Positions 1 through 8,774 of a stretch of DNA of 13,555 bases are shown here, one piece after another. A model generated the notes under the pieces. It saw only the letters and a program-made list of their open reading frames with translations. It did not search any database and had not been told where the DNA came from. The DNA lies in assembly GCA_009602725.1 (NCBI GenBank), contig WELB01000049.1:203117-216671 (forward strand), written 5' to 3'. How positions within the stretch are numbered: position 1 is the first letter of the stretch; the number at the start of each line of letters is the position of its first letter. The position numbers and the translations under genes are program-made. The stretch comes from Spirogloea muscicola. Its lineage: Eukaryota > Streptophyta > Zygnematophyceae > Spirogloeales > Spirogloeaceae.

Positions 1-48
1 CGGCGGCAGCGGCGCGGGCGCGGCGTCGGCGCGGTCCGCGAGGCCCAT
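1..48 (-). CDS. Possible N-terminus of a gene leaving the left edge
   Basis: On the minus strand an ATG at 46-48 opens a frame that stays open to base 1, giving 16 residues that start MGLADRADAAPAP. The stretch is very GC-rich (CGG/GCG runs), like the first exon of a green algal gene. It is far too short to recognise, and GC-rich DNA stays open by chance. A plus-strand alternative starts at ATG 82 (MAAMAREG) and runs to 291 without a recognisable domain. Both are guesses. Confidence 0.15.
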   Translation of the reverse strand, partial: MGLADRADAAPAPLPP

Positions 49-404
49 GGCGCGCGGTCTCACAGCGCGGCTGGAGCGGCCATGGCCGCCATGGCTCGGG
101 AGGGGAAAGGATCTCCTAGGGGACTGACCGGTCCTCGTTATCACCGACGGGATCTTGACAGAGTTCCATCAACGACATCGCTCCTTCACAGCCCCCCTTT
201 TGGAATAAATCGCCCACGTCTTTTGATAAGAGCTGCTGATCAGGAGGTAGTGCCCGAAGCTGGTATTGCGCTGTACTTCTTGCGTTCCTAACCTCCTTTC
301 TGTTATCTGTTAATTTCCATCCACCCCCCACTACTCCTTGACCCTTATGCAATTACCGACCGCGGCGTAATGGCCGGCCATCCGAACCGCCATCGCTGAA
401 GAAA
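49..404. other. Left flank without recognised gene
   Basis: GC-rich up to about base 110, then of mixed composition. The short open frames on both strands (82-291 plus, 116-352 minus) resemble no family I know and have no convincing splice structure. Nothing further can be supported here. Confidence 0.4.
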
Positions 405-758
405 GTGCTTGCCCTGAGAGAAGAAAGTGGCACTCCCAATGGGGGCAAGGGCTGTGAAAAGCCAGCCCGAGAGAAGGAGAAGAAGGGCTCGCCCATTGAG
501 GATAGGGGCTGGAAAAAGCCAGCCCAAAAAAGAATGAACAAAGGACGAGAAGGGGCCAGTGGAAGCATTAAGAAAAGGCAAGTGCGGCCAGATTAACTGG
601 TGGCTGGGAGAGGCCAGCCCATAAGAATGGACAAGGTCTGAAGGAGTCGGAGTGCTAAGGACTGAGACAGCAGTAAGCGAACTCTCAGTAACCTCTCGTC
701 AGTAGATGCAAATCTGAATAGCAAGCACAAGATGAAACTAAAAGCATCTACGAAGCAC
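405..758 (-). repeat. 3' tail of non-LTR retrotransposon copy A
   Basis: Read on the minus strand, this follows directly on the stop codon of copy A. It contains three copies of the core GGGCTGGC (plus strand GCCAGCCC at 461-468, 518-525 and 613-620), each in a similar context: a pyrimidine-rich lead like TTGTTCATTCTTTT, the core, then GCCCCATTGGG-like and ACTTCTTCT blocks, and GGCCCCTTC. The same modules follow or surround the other copies in the window, which makes this a shared 3' untranslated tail. The outer limit near 405 is approximate. Confidence 0.6.
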
Positions 759-1019
759 TCAGTAACCCCTGCTAAGCAGCCTCAGGTCAGAGAGACTGGG
801 TTCCTGGAAGCGGGTCCCCTGGCCTGAGCCAGAGGCAGCAGCGAGGGCTCTGCCAGCACGCAGGTGCAGCGCGCGGGCCATAGACCTCTGCAGCGAGACG
901 GCCACGCGCATGCGGTACACCTGCGCTAGCGACCCTGCTGCATGGCAGTTCACCAGCTCCCCATGGAAGCGGCGTACAATAGCGTGGCGTGAGAGCTGAT
1001 TGAGCAGCTCGAAGGGGGG
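759..1019 (-). pseudogene. Non-LTR retrotransposon ORF, C-terminal remnant (copy A)
   Basis: An open minus-strand frame ends at 759 and encodes about 86 residues ending LLSRGY. It aligns by eye with the end of copy D (10251-10883): here AAGSLAQVYRMRVAVSLQRS, there the same block with AQIFRMRLAVSLQCS, followed in both by an AGRA(L/M)AAASGS block and a final RGY and stop. The frame is closed upstream by a TAG at 1020-1022, and nothing similar to the element is seen further up. That is the 5' truncation usual for LINE-type insertions. No function remains; it is a fossil. Confidence 0.7.
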
Positions 1020-1139
1020 CTAGCAAAGCCAGCTGAAGGCAGCGATGCAGCGAGCAAGAAGAGAGAAGGCGTGCAGTGCGCATGAAATGAAAGGGAGGGC
1101 AAACCAAGCCAACAAACTGTTCAGGCAGAAGAAACAGAA

Positions 1140-1250
1140 AGCAATAGAGAGAGACTCTTCCAGTAGAGGGGCGATGGCTGTTATCGGCCAGCCCAGAAAA
1201 AAGTGAACAAACTTCAAAGGGGCCAGAAAAGTGCCAAAGCACACAAGAAA
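1140..1250 (-). repeat. Isolated tail module of the same retrotransposon family
   Basis: GCCAGCCC at 1187-1194 sits between a GCGATGGCTGT block and a GTGAACAAA...AAAGGGGCCAGAAAAGTGC block. The order matches the modules at 7875-8030, so this is probably another tail fragment, here joined to unrelated DNA. Confidence 0.5.
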
Positions 1251-1499
1251 CAGCTCTTTCAATGTATGGCTGTGCAGGTAGAAGCTATGCAGAGATTGAG
1301 CTCCACAAAGCGAAAAGAAAGCAGACGCGCACAATGCAAGTGAGAGATTATGAGAGGCACTTCTTGAATGAGAGGAGGCCAAAGCAAGCCAGTACAGCGC
1401 CCTCAGCTTGTTCCCATCTGCACTCCCTGACTCGAGGTTTCTACCAAAACAAGCAGCTCGTCCATTAAGCGGCCACTCGCAAATGTCACAGAAGGAATG

Positions 1500-1580
1500 T
1501 CGTGTAATGCGCCTTTCGACCCTTTCAGACCTTGTTCATGCTTTTGGGCTGGCCTCTCACAGCCATCACCTTACATGAAA
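1500..1580 (+). repeat. Tail module in plus orientation
   Basis: Plus-strand GACCTTGTTCATGCTTTTGG runs into GGGCTGGC (1546-1553) and CTCTCACAGCCATCACC. It is the same module as in the other tails but in opposite orientation to copy A, so it belongs to a separate insertion. Confidence 0.5.
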
Positions 1581-1599
1581 AGGGCTGCTTGTTCTCACT

Positions 1600-2665
1600 G
1601 TGTGCGAGAACAAACAAAACTCTAATAGGCAGGTCAAGGCTGGGCTTTGCCCCCTAGGCGGCAGCGTTCCTACCGGCACGTCAGCAAGTAGAATATATAT
1701 AAGAATATATAATTATAAGAATGCCACTGCCCTTCCCAAGTATACTGAGGAGTCCTCTGATGTGTTGCCAAGCGTTGAGGTTGATGTAGATCCTCTTTTT
1801 TACGGTGCCTTGATGTTTCAAGAGCAATTCTTCCATGTGTGTGTGTACAGAACAAAAATTCATTCCCATCAAGTTCTTGATGAGTTTGTTGTGGAATATC
1901 TTCCACCAATCTCCAAGTATGGACAATCTGATGGTTTCCTTCATATGTGTAGATTCATTCTAGTTCTCCTTGTTTTCGTTTTCATCATGAAGCTTATCGT
2001 CCTTTCTTGCTCTATCACAGATGGCAGACTCCACCTAAATTCTGCAGCTTTTCCTGGACAATGGCAAGTATATACAGATGGTGACTGAGCTCAATCACAA
2101 CTCCTTGTTGCCGACCCTCTTAGTGAAAGGGCTCACAGGGATTGTGTTGGCAATCTTAGAATATGCTTTTTGAAGCGTGTTCCTTGACAATCATCAACCA
2201 TCTGAACGACACACTGCATACATAAGCTGAGGTAAAGTGCCATTTGTAACATCTCAGTCGAGAAAGGTTTGGAGAAACTAAGGTTGACATGCATGTGGCT
2301 ATGGCGGTATGAATGTTATACCTCATTCACATGGTTTAGACCAGTCCCATGGCATGCTCTACAACCTCAACATGCTCTAGCGAGCGTGTGGGGAGGTGGG
2401 AGGGAGCAGAGAGAGGGACAAGAGAGGGGGGAGCAGAGGAGGCAGACAAAGTGAGAGAGTAGAGCACAAATATCATGAGGACAGTGGGGACTTCCCGAGG
2501 ATCCCGAGTGAGGACATGCCAACAGACACGTACTTGGCATGCGTGGCTATCCTCAGCAACAGCTGTGGCTACAAAGCTTGCGGTGAAAAATGTCACATCA
2601 TCTTTGATGAAAGCTGTTCCTTTAATTGCTCCTGAACACAGAACAGAACGTCGCTTAAGAAGGCA
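1600..2665. other. AT-rich stretch without recognised gene
   Basis: Composition shifts to AT-rich, most strongly at 1690-1725 (repeated ATATATA/TATAAG). A 162-codon plus-strand frame (1600-2088) and overlapping minus-strand frames exist. None shows a domain I recognise; the plus frame has one hydrophobic stretch near its end (around residues 115-135). The right part (2090-2665) is the 3' flank of the dioxygenase gene and may include its 3' UTR; I see no clear polyadenylation signal. Confidence 0.35.
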
Positions 2666-5600
2666 TCACTTTTTGGGAGTCACAGGCCCCCTGGTAATCA
2701 AGTATCTAGTGCACCTAAAATACCTTACACTCACAGGAAGTGTCATTGGAGCTTTGCCTATAACTTCTGTGTGTTGTGAGCTAGATACACCCAAGGTCTT
2801 GACAAGACTTGCCTCTGGCACGAAGATGCCGTGAAAACCATAAGGGATCCGCTGCGGCAAAGGCACCGAGCCCACAGGCTCGCTTTGCATGGTCTTTGCG
2901 TCAATCACAAGCATCTCCGATTTGCTGCAAAAGGACATGACTGTCATCAACTCACTAAGTGAAGCCCCCTGGTAACCACATTACCTTTGAGACCTCCAGG
3001 GCATGCCACGCTGCCTTATATTCGTGGAGAATATATAGAAGGTGTGCGGTGCGCATGAAGTAAACGGGAGGCCAAATACAGCAAACACACTTTGAAGGCA
3101 AAGAGGAGGAGCTGCTAGAGCTGATCAAGTATCACTCACTCTGTCTTGGTGTCATAGACGAAGGTGAGGAGGTAACCGTCATCTTCATCACCCAGATTGA
3201 CGTCCTTATTCTTTGGTACAAAGATCGCCTCACCCCCGTACCGCTCATGGCCATAAATAAACTTCCCAACAATCTTGTGTTGCCAGAGGTCAACCTTCTG
3301 AACACTGCGAAAGCCTGTGTAGCCTGTCTGCCTCTCGCAGGCAATGTATGCAAATTGTGACCTCCTGTAGACACGGACACATAAAACTTAAGAACGGGAT
3401 TTGGGCACATTACTGGAATCTGGGACGTTGACAATAGGAATTCACACCCACCAAATGACCTCCTTTCTTATGCGAATGACTGCATGACTGTCAGCTTCAG
3501 CCAATCGGTAGCACCTTCGTGACATCCTCCTTCACGGGCTTATTCATGCATTATGTATAATAAGTATGACATCTGGAGGACTGACATGCCCATTTTGTAG
3601 GGATTAATCGTTGGGAAGTCGCAGTCCACGTCAGCCACTTGCGCTTGTGACGTGCTCCCTGTGGCCAGGTTGAATCGGAACTCGAAGCTGCAATGCTGCA
3701 GGTGTCAGACTTGGCTACATGACAGGTATATTACCTATTGTAGCATGACTTAGTACCTAGTGTAGCACAAACAGCTACTTCATATTGTCCATCCGCCACA
3801 TGTGGAATTGTCCACCTGAGACTACTCCCCTGAAGCAGAGAAAAAGGCTTCCCAAGAGAGGTGCATGTGAGGTGAAGGTGGCAATCTGGTCACTCACAGA
3901 ACGTCTTCAGTGTCCAGACAAGGCTGCTTTTCTTTTATTGCATATCTGTTCATGTTGATGTACGGCATTCGGCAAGCAAGCAGAACAACCTCGTCTCCTT
4001 CCTCCCATGCGTTGGCTGCACAATAGCAAATGCATAGACATCCCACTGTAAGCAAACAGTCTAGGCAAAGTGGTCAAAAGTAGCCATCTGGGTGGCTTAC
4101 TCTTACCAACTTAGACTGCCCTGACTGTGGCATGGGCTGATGCGCTTTACTACACTACAAGTACATATATGTGGAAGTGGTAGTAACTCGAGGGTGGAGC
4201 AGTGGCAGGGTAACTAGGTAAACAGCTGACCTGTATGGAAGATGAAGCACGTGGGTACTGTGAACCACTTGATCTCGTGGTCGCTCTTCGCATGACGAGG
4301 TAGGATGCCGAAGCGTGCTTCTCTACTTTTGTCAAACTTGAAGGCAAGTCCTCCCTTGACCATCTCCTGCCATATGCCCAAAATGTCAGATGATAATGTG
4401 GGAGTTGGATGAGGACATGAAATTTGCACCAGGTGCAGTGACGAGATACAAGCTGGTGTTGCTTGCTGCAACGGACTTAATTGCTTGCTCTGAGAGGCGA
4501 GCGACTCCAGCTTGCTCGCCCACAAGGTTGCTGGCAAAATAGTGTACGAGGAGGAGACGACCATGCGCACCCGCGGAGAGAAGAGAAGGGGAAGGTCCAT
4601 GAAGATTGAGTAGTGCTTGGTGATGGCAAAGTCGTGCATCATGATGGGGTCAGGTATGTTAATGGCCACAGGCTGCCCCATGGACCCCTCCTTGGTGACC
4701 ATGCGGTACGTCACATGCGGCTTCGTTCTGTAATTGTTGCCAAAAAGCATCATCTCCCCTGCACATCAGCAGCCGAGGTTTGCCATGCTGGGGCTAACAG
4801 TCCATACTTGAGGCCTTGTAAGATTGCTTACAAGAACGTAAGCCCCAGAACTTACAAATATGAAACCCAGGACTTACTTCTATGCTTTCAAGCTTTGCTG
4901 CCTTATGCAGACTGCTGAGAGAAGCATATATAGACAAGGTCCTCGGAGCAGGAATCTGTGAGCAGGAATGCTGTTGTGCTCAACATGATCAAACTTATAC
5001 TGATTGATGGATGCTCGTTGCAAGACAAGGAGGAAAGGATTGACGATTTACTTAAATGTCGAGTTACCTGTCTCGGCGTCCACTTTGGGATGCGCAGTGA
5101 AATTGTGGTCCAGCCGGCCACCGTAGCTGTACGTGCCCACCGTCTCCAGCTCCCCATCAGCAAGCACTCTCATCTCATCTGCCAAATGCTAATGCCTCTG
5201 TTAGCCTCGTCAAGTTGCGGCCCTGCTAGCTATGGTCAGGACGTACATTCTAGGAGGACAGCAAGAGAAGGTAGCCATTGTCAGCTGTAAAAGCTGTGGA
5301 ATCTGGATGTCAGGAAGATTGGCTTGAAATAGCATTTGACTGGCACATGGAGCCAATAACTTGATGACACACAAAAACAAGGCCGGAAGAAGGCGTCACT
5401 ATGCTGGCACTCGGCCATGATGAGGACCAGGAGACGGCGACTAGTCAGAGCTTCGGTCAGCTGGAGGTGGGTAGATTGGGATCGTTACAGGGAATGTCGC
5501 CTTCATGCAGCGCCATGAGCCGCCCCGCATGGAATACCACGGACGTGTTCGCTGCCACGGGTGCCAAAGCCCAAGCAGTCAAGGACGGTTCCTTTCAGCT

Positions 5601-7326
5601 CGTTTTCTGGAGCTTGACCCAGTTTGAACAGATAGAGTACACTACATCTGTAGAGTACATTACAAGGTGCTGCATTTGCGACCGTCCAAATAAGTGAGAA
5701 GAGTAGACTGGTGCTTGTGTCAACCTGTGCCGGCACCCTTGGAGAGGTCAATGAGGCCGAGCTTCGCCCGCATCGCCGAGATGACAAGGTGCAGCAGCCC
5801 CAGCTTGCCCCTAAGGTCGCCAATCTGCGCTGCCAGGAGCCAGTCGTGGCCAACGGGCCTCAGAGGCAGCCGCGGGCTTTCTATTTGATCGATGGAACTC
5901 GTAGGAGCTGGCCCTGACCTTCAGGAACTTGGGTTCGCCGTACTCCTCCTCCTGCTGCAGGCGGCTCGTGCACACGAAGCGGTTCACATATGTCGCCTTG
6001 CCGTCCTTGATGCGCACGCCATGGAGCATTCTGCAGCATGTTGTGGCAGCTAAATATGTAAGTGAGACCATTTGGGTGAAGACAGTAAATTGCACCAAGG
6101 GTTCCTTAAGTAGGAGAATGAGCCACGTCTTTGTGCTTGACATGTTTCTTATAGGGGCAGTTAAGCAATGTGGCAGATCTCAGAAAATCAGAAAATTCCT
6201 GCTCCAGAGGGAGCTGACATAAGTACAGGGTTTCGCAGAGTTCTTGATTGATGTAGAGATACCGCAGTACTAGATACAGGGCTATCAGCTTCTTCGTCTG
6301 GTAAGACTTTTGAGCGTTTCTGAATCACTAGTGCCCAAGATGCTGAGCGCACTCACCCGTCCCCATCAAAGCTGCAACAGCGCCCCGCCCGCCACCGCGA
6401 GCACAGGAGCAAGAAACCGGCAACGCACTGGTCAGTCAGAATAGGTAGAAGCAGGATAGATGCTGCGTAAGGCCCGCTAAATTGGCAGACTGCAGCGGAA
6501 GACCCTCATAGAGCTGCCGAGCTAATAAAAGCGACCATGCATTGCAAATGTTAGCAGGGCATGGCAATACAGCAGCAACAGGCGATAGCAAGCATCAACT
6601 AAGACTTGATAAAAACAGCAGCAGCACCGAGCCTCACAAGTGATACTGTCCTTTGGGCTCATAGCGGGGATTGGGGCCGTTGCGCACGAACTCTCCATTG
6701 AGGCACTCCTAGCGAGCGAGTGGGACATGCCGCACAAATTTAAGGTTGACAGATAGTCAATTCGCTGATGTTGCCACTTCTTTGTGTAATTGCCGCTTTT
6801 GCAACCCAGCTGATGAAAGCAGCCACCGGGGATGCCCGAGCTGATGCGCCCCAGAGCAGCTGCCCATGTTCCACTTGCTCCGACAGTGCAAGCAGCAAAG
6901 TGGACGCCAATTGGACAGCCAATTGGCCAATTGGACGCCTACGCCTCCTTGCGACGTCATGCCGCCCAAGGCATGCAGCATGCCACCATGCTGCAGCCGC
7001 CGCATCCTCTGCACAACAGAATCAAGCAGATGCGGGAGCCTCACCGGCAGCTCGCCCACAACGGGAAGACCGACGCCGGCGCCCGGTGGGAGCTCGGGCA
7101 CGGGCCCATAGTTGCCGAGCAGCAAGCGGCTGCGGCCCAGCCGCGGGTTCGTCAGAACCGCCAGGCCGTGGGCCGCGCGCTCAAGCGCGTCCAGCGCCAC
7201 GCTAGCCAGCGACCACCGCCTCGCCGCCCCGGCCTTGGCCTCCGCTGCCGGCCGCTGGCTGGCAACCAGCAATGGCTTCTCGTCGCCGATGGCGCTGTCG
7301 CTGACGGCCTCCCCGCCAGCTCCCAT
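2666..7326 (-). CDS. CCD: Carotenoid cleavage dioxygenase (CCD1/CCD4-like), 13 exons
   Basis: The product is a non-haem iron enzyme (RPE65/CCD family, seven-bladed propeller) that cuts a conjugated double bond of carotenoids or apocarotenoids with O2. Exons on the minus strand: 7326-7045, 6708-6638, 6371-6357, 6030-5919, 5824-5725, 5551-5489, 5178-5068, 4758-4571, 4366-4231, 4015-3898, 3687-3586, 3364-3140, 2924-2666. All introns are GT-AG (11 end CAG, intron 1 TAG), and the exons sum to 1782 bases, 593 codons plus stop. The four iron histidines are H244 (FTAHPK), H293 (MMHDFAIT), H358 (FIFHTANAW) and H539 (YGFHGIF); their spacing of 49, 65 and 181 is normal for the family. E210 and E478 ([10 protein letters not shown]) fit second-shell acids, and D422 (DFP) sits where NCEDs have Glu. 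The IFMDLPLLF stretch argues for CCD1/CCD4 rather than NCED. No transit peptide is obvious. The start is the first ATG after an in-frame TAA (7420-7422). Oddities: HFFDGDG instead of the usual HWFDGDG, and a C-terminal tail of about 50 residues. Confidence 0.93.
6357..6371 (-). other. CCD: 15-base microexon of the dioxygenase gene
   Basis: Exon 3 has the sequence CTTTGATGGGGACGG, flanked by TTGCAG and GTGAGT. It joins the TT left by exon 2 and the A opening exon 4 to give F-F-D-G-D-G-M, the family's conserved (H)WFDGDGM strand. Both neighbouring exons fit only if it is included: exon 2 ends in phase 2, and exon 4 supplies the last base of the glycine codon. Confidence 0.85.
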
Positions 7327-7332
7327 GGTGGC
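7321..7332 (-). promoter_or_regulatory. CCD: Kozak-type start context of the dioxygenase gene
   Basis: The minus strand reads GCCACCATGGGA, with A at -3 and G at +4. Together with the upstream in-frame TAA this fixes residue 1 at base 7326. Confidence 0.8.
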
Positions 7333-7425
7333 TTGCCTACTGAGAGGCCGCCTGCTGCTGCGGCCTGGCCACGTTGAGGCGGTTCGGAGTTGGCCACGGT
7401 TGGAGAAAGAAAGTGCCAATTACTT

Positions 7426-7456
7426 CCCACCTCCCTCCCTCCCTTCCCTCCCTCCC
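7426..7456 (-). promoter_or_regulatory. G-triplet tract upstream of the dioxygenase gene
   Basis: On the minus strand there are seven GGG tracts, six of them (7433-7456) separated by only one or two bases. This meets the usual G-quadruplex pattern several times over. It lies about 100-130 bases upstream of the start codon, in the promoter or 5' UTR. Confidence 0.5.
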
Positions 7457-7460
7457 NCGC

Positions 7461-7486
7461 TCTCTCTCGCGCGCGCGCGCGCGCGC
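7461..7486. repeat. CT and alternating CG microsatellite
   Basis: A short TC repeat (7461-7467) runs into 19 bases of perfectly alternating C and G (7468-7486), a sequence prone to left-handed DNA. The single N of the window is at 7457 just beside it, probably a sequencing failure in this tract. Confidence 0.75.
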
Positions 7487-7800
7487 TCTTGCCTCACTTC
7501 CCTCTCCCACGTCTGTCTCCCATCTCCCTGGGGCTCGCCGGCAGCATGTTTGTCGTTTTTCCGGTCGTCGTTTTTACTTTTCTTGCGCCGTCGTGTCAGC
7601 ATGTGTGCAGCAGCTCAGGCCCATGCTCTCTGGCAAGAGACGATTTTACTTGGTCACTCAAGCCATGGCCCGTTCGCCCCCCCACCTCGTCAGCAACCCA
7701 GGCCGTGCAGCCGCCCACGTGGCGGGACTTGCGGTTGCGGTAGTAGCCACTTTAACTGCGAGGTAACCAATTTCTGGCCACCCAGGGTCGAAGGAAAGCA
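7487..7800. other. Upstream region of the dioxygenase gene
   Basis: Pyrimidine-rich on the plus strand, without a convincing TATA box or recognised coding sequence. The long plus-strand frame across it (7112-7936) is the antisense shadow of exon 1 extended through low-complexity DNA. Confidence 0.4.
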
Positions 7801-8205
7801 CACAGACTGGCCTCTCACAGCCATGCTCAGCTCTGTTCAGCCCCTGGGAGAGAAGGGGAAGAGACGCTTCTACTCACGCTACTCACAGCGATGGTTGTCA
7901 GTAGCCAGCCCAGAGAAAAGGATGAACGCAGTTTGAAGGGGCCAGAATAGTGCTGAACCACACAGCGAGGGCGATGGCTGTGACTGGCCAGCCCAGAAAT
8001 GGTCAAAGTGAAGGGGCCAGAAAAGAAGAAAGTGCGCGCCCGTAGAGAAGAGGGGCTGGCAAGCCAGCCCAAAAAGAATGAACAAAATCCAAAGAGCCAA
8101 GATGATGCCTACAAGAAAATCGACAAAAAACGGTCAATGCACACAGCAACAACAGTGGGCATTGGTACTCAATGCCCCCTGTTAAAAAGGCGCAGTTAAG
8201 AGTAA
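7800..8205 (-). repeat. 3' tail of retrotransposon copy B, with tandem modules
   Basis: GCCAGCCC occurs at 7904-7911, 7987-7994 and 8063-8070, that is at 83 and 76 base spacing. Each is preceded by a CGATGG.TGT- or GGGCTGGC-like block and followed by a GGGGCCAGAA-like block. The unit at 8053-8070 pairs with itself (GGGCTGGC-AA-GCCAGCCC), a short perfect hairpin. The region lies downstream of the copy B coding remnant on the minus strand. Confidence 0.6.
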
Positions 8206-8377
8206 CTAGTATCCGGGTAGCGGGTCCCTGTCGATAGCCAGAGGCTGCAGCCAGGGCGCGACCGCCACGCAGATGCAAGGCGTGTGCCATTGACCGCTGC
8301 TGTGATACTGACAGGCGCATGCGATACACCTTGGCAAGAGAGCCTCTGTGTTGAAATCGCCTTCGGACTTTGTCCAA
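8206..8377 (-). pseudogene. Non-LTR retrotransposon ORF remnant (copy B)
   Basis: The minus strand encodes GSLAKVYRMRLSVSQQRSMA and a GRALAAASG block, matching copies A, C and D. It is broken twice: a one-base shift near 8350 separates DFNT from the GSLAK frame, and one G is missing from the GGGGACC seen in copy A near 8235, so the end runs off frame. A premature TAA follows in the original frame. Only the last 60 or so residues are left. Confidence 0.65.
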
Positions 8378-8464
8378 TCTAAGTGAATTGGCTTCGTCAT
8401 GGAGACTTGTATCCTGCTTTTTGCACTACCCGGCCCTTTCAGACCATATACATTCCTGGCTGGC

Positions 8465-8640
8465 CTCTCATAGAAGAAGAAGTGGCTCTCCCAATGGGGG
8501 CAAGGGCTGTGAGAAGCCAGCCCGAAAAGAATTGACAAGGTTCGAAGGGGCCAAACTACGAGCTAAGCAGCGACTGCGGGGCCTGAAGAGGCTATGGCAG
8601 AACGGGGGAGGATGGACCGCTTAGTAGTTAGCCGTTGAAG
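8465..8640 (-). repeat. Tail-only retrotransposon copy F
   Basis: The segment matches 9361-9540 nearly base for base in places: a GTGGC.CTCCCA block, GGGGGCAAGGGCTGTGA, GCCAGCCC (8516-8523), GACAAGGTTCGAAGGGGCC, then AGAACGGGGGAGGATGGA near 8600. In copy C that last block abuts the end of the ORF, so copy F holds the tail and hardly any coding sequence. Confidence 0.65.
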
Positions 8641-8774
8641 TATACTCGAAGAGCTGTTTCTTTAGGCTAGCCTTCACCCCTTTGTGAGAGCCACTTTCTT
8701 TTCACAGCCCTCGCCCCTCTGGAAAGCTTCCTTCTTCATGACCTTACATGTTGGAAGAACTTCTTGTTCGACAC
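8641..8774. other. Linker between retrotransposon tail and rRNA-like fragment
   Basis: It contains partial tail words (TTTTCACAGCCCTCGCCCC near 8700) and ACCTTACATG (near 8738), which also occurs beside the module at 1565. There is no gene. Confidence 0.4.

Larger units (their letters stand above)
7420..7602 (-). other. Basic upstream ORF in the dioxygenase frame
   Basis: A minus-strand ATG at 7600-7602 opens 60 codons starting MLTRRRKKSKNDD and ending at the TAA 7420-7422, 93 bases before the dioxygenase ATG and in the same frame. It crosses the CG and G-rich tracts and the N. It could be a regulatory upstream ORF if the transcript starts this far up, or a chance frame in low-complexity DNA. 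Confidence 0.25.

Noticed and set aside
1600-2088. 162-codon ORF with a hydrophobic stretch as a membrane protein gene
   Set aside because: One weak hydrophobic segment in AT-rich DNA, no recognised motif, and no supporting splice or start context.
4214-4753. 179-codon ORF taken as an unspliced single exon
   Set aside because: The middle 68 residues match nothing in the family while both sides do, with splice sites at the exact borders. It is kept as an intron-retention finding instead.
6757-7419. 220-codon minus-strand ORF as a gene of its own
   Set aside because: It contains exon 1 of the dioxygenase, but its 5' end is a TTG directly after a stop, and after the donor at 7044 it reads intron 1, where family similarity stops.
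7112-7936. 274-codon plus-strand ORF
   Set aside because: It is antisense to dioxygenase exon 1 and then runs through C-rich and CG simple repeats across an N. It shows no domain; open length is explained by GC bias.
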